From Onthophagus taurus (lineage: Eukaryota > Arthropoda > Insecta > Coleoptera > Scarabaeidae): a DNA stretch of 64,000 bases. The position numbers were made by a program, and so were the translations under genes. The stretch spans positions 23,312,001 through 23,376,000 of the forward strand of contig NC_091968.1 in NCBI RefSeq assembly GCF_036711975.1, given 5' to 3'. Below are positions 61,079 through 64,000 of the stretch, in pieces; position 1 is the first letter of the stretch, and each line of letters opens with the position of its first letter. Under the pieces are notes generated by a model, which was not told the origin of the DNA, searched no databases, and worked only from the letters and a program-made list of their open reading frames with translations.

Positions 61079-62590
61079 GTAAGTGGCAACTTTTTTTTTA
61101 ACATTTAAAGTTTTTTCTTATCAATGATTAAGTCGGAATCGTTTCGATTTCGGGCAAAAATCTTGGAACCAACCCCAAACCTATATTTTCAACTAACTAG
61201 ACGAACACATTTAAGTAATCTGTAGTAGATATTGTAATAATATTGGGTTCCACTCATAATTTTATTAATTAATTAATAAACAATAGTTTTGTTATAAGAA
61301 ATAATTACAATAAAGAGGAAATAATGACATTCCGTAGAAAAATCCTTGTAAATCGAGAGCCTAGAGAGTTTATTAGTACTTCTTCAAATCTAAAAAATAG
61401 ATAAATACAATTCAATCAGATAAAAACAACAATAAAATCAGTGATCTTACCGTTCAAATTAATATTATAATTAAAATATAAAGAACAACTCACGTATTGA
61501 TATCAAAGTTGATATACCGAGGATAGTTAAAGCTGATCGTTGAAAAATTTCATAAAAGTTTGTTATAGTTCTCATTAATTTCGTCGTTATTTGTAAAAAT
61601 GTTTTAATCAATGATAAATCCGTTCGTATTTCCGTCGTAGATTAAGAAATATTCTTGTATTTAGTTAAAAAAAAACGAAACATAACCTCCAAATCCAAAG
61701 TATTCAATTTATGGGTGATTACAGCCAAAAAACTTCTTGAAATACCTAAAAACATAAAGCTTATAATGAATTACATCAGATTCAAGTGATTTTAATCAGT
61801 TTAAAACCGAAATGTTGAAAATTAAAAATGTGAAGATTTTGAAAGAAACGGAATATAAATTTTGGAATTAAAGAAGAATTAATGTGAAAAATTGTGTCAA
61901 AGGGGAATGAAATAATTGAGAGTATTCAGACATTGAAGGATTTCAATAAATATAGTTTATTTAAAAAGTAATTTTTGAAAATTTGGAAGAAAAACCAAAT
62001 GTCAATAAGAGATGGCGCTCAGAAATACAAATTTTTTACACTTTTCTTGTGATATCAAAGAGGGTGATGGACAAAAAAGAGAAGTTTTTGTCGAAAAAAG
62101 GGTGAAAAATGAATAACGAGGACGCAAGAATTCGCTTCCTGATCATCATTGAGTAAACATCTATTTCGAAACGCTCGTGAAATCCTACGAAGATAAATTT
62201 CTGAAGAAAAAACATAACCAACGAAATTCACAATTGTGGGAGAAGAAAAGAAGCTAAAATTCATTAAGAAGAGTACGATAACCAACCTGGGAAAGAAGAC
62301 ATCGGAATAGTTTTTTCCGGAAAGCCACCAAGGGGGTACCAGCACATTCCACCAAGGGGGAAAAAGGAGCAGTTCAAACCAGGGAGGAATCAAGATTTCA
62401 ATCAATTCCACCAACATCTCTAAACCAAAGAAGTTAAGATTTTTTTTTTATTTTCGATATACCATTTCTAAAAAAAAACTCACTTACCTCGTGTGTAATC
62501 CAGAGCGAATCAAAATCAATTATTTCAGATCACTTTGATTATTTCAATTATCAGAATCAATTTATTTAAGCAGTTTTAGAGCTGAAAGTT
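61079..62590. other. AT-rich region, no gene supported
   Basis: Several good - strand donor-like sites occur (ACGAG/GTAAGTGAG at about 62485; AACG/GTAAGA near 61450). They hint at a - strand transcript, but no frame with conserved features accompanies them. A short triplicated motif (CCACCAAGGGGG and CCAGGGAGG near 62326-62385) is the only other structure. Confidence 0.4.
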
Positions 62591-62959
62591 ATACACTGAC
62601 CGGCAAAAAAAACCGGCCACCAAAATGTAGCCACAATTTCAAAGCTGGCTTACTCGCGAACCACTCATTCGATTTTGATGATTCTTTTTTTGATCGAAAC
62701 GTTGATTCTTCTGTAATAATCCTGCGATAGAAATTTTTATTCGGATATTAATTTGAGCATATGAAATATTAATTGAGCAAGAATGAGAAAACCTTTTTTT
62801 CTCGAAATTTGTAATACCCTATGGGGTGCAGCTGCTACAGCAGAGGGTGTTAACTGGAATCAAATGGTAGCCCAATCTTTAATGAGCATTTTGTTTTTTT
62901 ATTCACTCTATTATCTCTGTTACTAACGAAGATGCAGTATTTTAAAGCGATCGCCTGTG

Positions 62960-63085
62960 AAAACAAGACGAGTGACAATAGTAGCTGATGACCGTTTTAT
63001 TGTTCTAAGCAATCGTAGAACGACAGCTGTAGAAGCTCGGTGTCGTCTTCAAATGGTGCATGTCGTTGATGTCAGTGAGCAATTG
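62960..63085 (+). pseudogene. Inverted N-terminal fragment of the Tc1 transposase
   Basis: The + strand reads RRVTIVADDRFIVLSNRRTT and AVEARCRLQMVHVVDVSE, matching the - strand piece at 63710-63600 (RRVTTAVDDRFIVL...AVETRHRLQMVRGVDVSE). It is therefore a second, inverted piece of a related copy. Confidence 0.75.
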
Positions 63086-63895
63086 CGGCAAACTCTTCTT
63101 CAAAAGCAATTTGTAACTCTTGAAGGTTGTCCGGTAGGACAGGACGACGACGAATACGTCTCTCAAGTTGGTCCCAACGATACTCGATAGGGTTAAGGTC
63201 CGGGCTGCACGCGAGCCACTCTATCCGTTCAATAGCCTACTTCATCAAGATATTCGTTAACCACACGTGCTACGTACGGTCGCGCATTGTCATGCATTAT
63301 CATGAATCCGTCACCAATAAAATGGGAATAGAACCTCCATGGAAAGGTACTCTTTCCGAAATGGTGCAGGTCGCAAACCTTTCATTACGACGTCTCCACA
63401 CTCACTCTCGACCATCAGGTGACCGGAGACAAAATCGGGACTCGTCAGTGAAGAGCACCTTACCCCATTGTTCCATTCCCTAATTCATACGTACGCGCCC
63501 AAATTGAAGACGTGCTCGCCGATGTCTCTGGAGCAGCCGAGGTCTTTTGGCAGGTCTTCTTGCAGTCAGATCAGTTTTATCAAGTCTTCGATGAATAGTT
63601 CTTTCACTTACGTCAACCCCACGCACCATCTGAAGACGATGCCGAGTTTCTACAGCTGTAGTTCTAAAATTCCTCAGAGTGTTTAGAACAATAAATCGGT
63701 CATCAACTGCTGTTGTCACTCGTCTTCTACCGAAACCTTGCCGCCTAGTGAAATTTCCTGTTTCCACATATTGGTTCCAGACATCCTGAACTGTTGTTCA
63801 GGGTACACCCAACGTATGGGCAACGTATTGCTGACTTTTGCCATCCTCAATTAAAGTAACAATAGCCGCAACATCAGTTACTGACAACGGGATTG
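63086..63895 (-). pseudogene. Tc1-family transposase, broken
   Basis: In - strand order: IVTLIEDGKSQQYVAHTLGV (first helix-turn-helix, one in-frame stop just after, about 63799), WNQYVETGNFTRRQGFGRRR, VDDRFIVLNTLRNFRTTAVE, RTIHRRLDKTDLTARRPAKR and RRARLQFG. Then VLFTDESRF (first catalytic Asp), a deletion and frameshifts, MTMRDR-type remains of HDNARPH, and CSPDLNPIEYRWDQLERRI, whose Glu is the third catalytic residue of Tc1 DDE enzymes. It is not functional. Confidence 0.82.
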
Positions 63896-64000
63896 CTATT
63901 ATGTTAAAAGACTGCAAAAATCTTTAACAACTGTCAATTTACTATGCGAAACAAATGACATACGCTACCTAGCGCGCCACCTTAGCTTTTTTTATGCTTG

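Larger units (their letters stand above)
62594..64000 (-). mobile_element. Tc1-like transposon, decayed, rearranged, cut by the window end
   Basis: The left end CACTGACCGGCAAAAAAAAC follows a TA at 62592-62593. The - strand carries a Tc1-type transposase running leftward from about 63891. A further fragment of the same transposase N-terminus lies in the opposite orientation at 62965-63080, so the copy is rearranged. The right end lies beyond 64000. Confidence 0.78.

Noticed and set aside
62055..62417. A 120-residue - strand frame with repeated PPW
   Set aside because: The repeats come from a short GGGGG-containing DNA motif. There is no known domain, signal peptide or conserved feature. A nearby - strand splice donor-like site is suggestive but not enough.

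Overview
This is a 64 kb piece of AT-rich animal nuclear DNA. It is almost certainly from an insect, and a beetle is my best guess (inference only). Three spliced host genes can be rebuilt: (1) ash1 on the + strand (20485-36782, five coding exons, 1857 residues), a Trithorax-group histone H3K36 methyltransferase with AT-hooks, AWS/SET/post-SET, bromodomain, PHD finger and BAH domain; (2) a CRAL-TRIO (Sec14/alpha-tocopherol-transfer-like) lipid carrier on the - strand (43996 down to 37564, four coding exons, about 309 residues), convergent with ash1; (3) Vps34/PIK3C3, the class III PI 3-kinase, on the + strand (44466-55843, five coding exons, 929 residues), divergent from the CRAL-TRIO gene across 469 bp. 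Exon joins were checked by hand for GT/AG sites and reading phase.

Everything else is dominated by repeats, often nested. 1-5250: a broken LINE split by a complete 2.64 kb Tc1/mariner-superfamily transposon with 0.44 kb inverted repeats and an intact transposase. 5250-12950: unique DNA with CpG-richer blocks (possible ash1 upstream control region), plus a composite of palindromes and 0.43 kb tandem repeats. 12950-20120: more of that composite, a reverse-strand LINE, and a second LINE split by a 1.95 kb hAT-like element. 20485-36782: ash1, with one intron filled by about 28 copies of a 180-190 bp satellite and another filled by several repeat families, a MITE carrying a minisatellite, and a PIF/Harbinger relic. 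37564-43996: CRAL-TRIO gene with a 5.4 kb repeat-filled intron. 44466-55843: Vps34, with two repeat-filled introns. 55850-64000: MITEs, a GC-rich LINE tail with perfect target duplications, a broken multi-exon relic, and a decayed Tc1 element cut by the window edge.

The main pattern is intron inflation. The small introns of all three genes are 50-66 bp. The large ones look like the same small introns into which one element with inverted ends was inserted and then colonised. The best case is Vps34 intron 2: removing a 4736 bp element flanked by a 19 bp direct repeat leaves a 51 bp intron. A recurring palindrome family (about 110 bp, core GGGTTTAGCCG / CGGCTAAACCC) occurs in at least nine clusters, often next to tandem repeats, and looks like a foldback-type element family. 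No tRNA, rRNA or CRISPR was seen.
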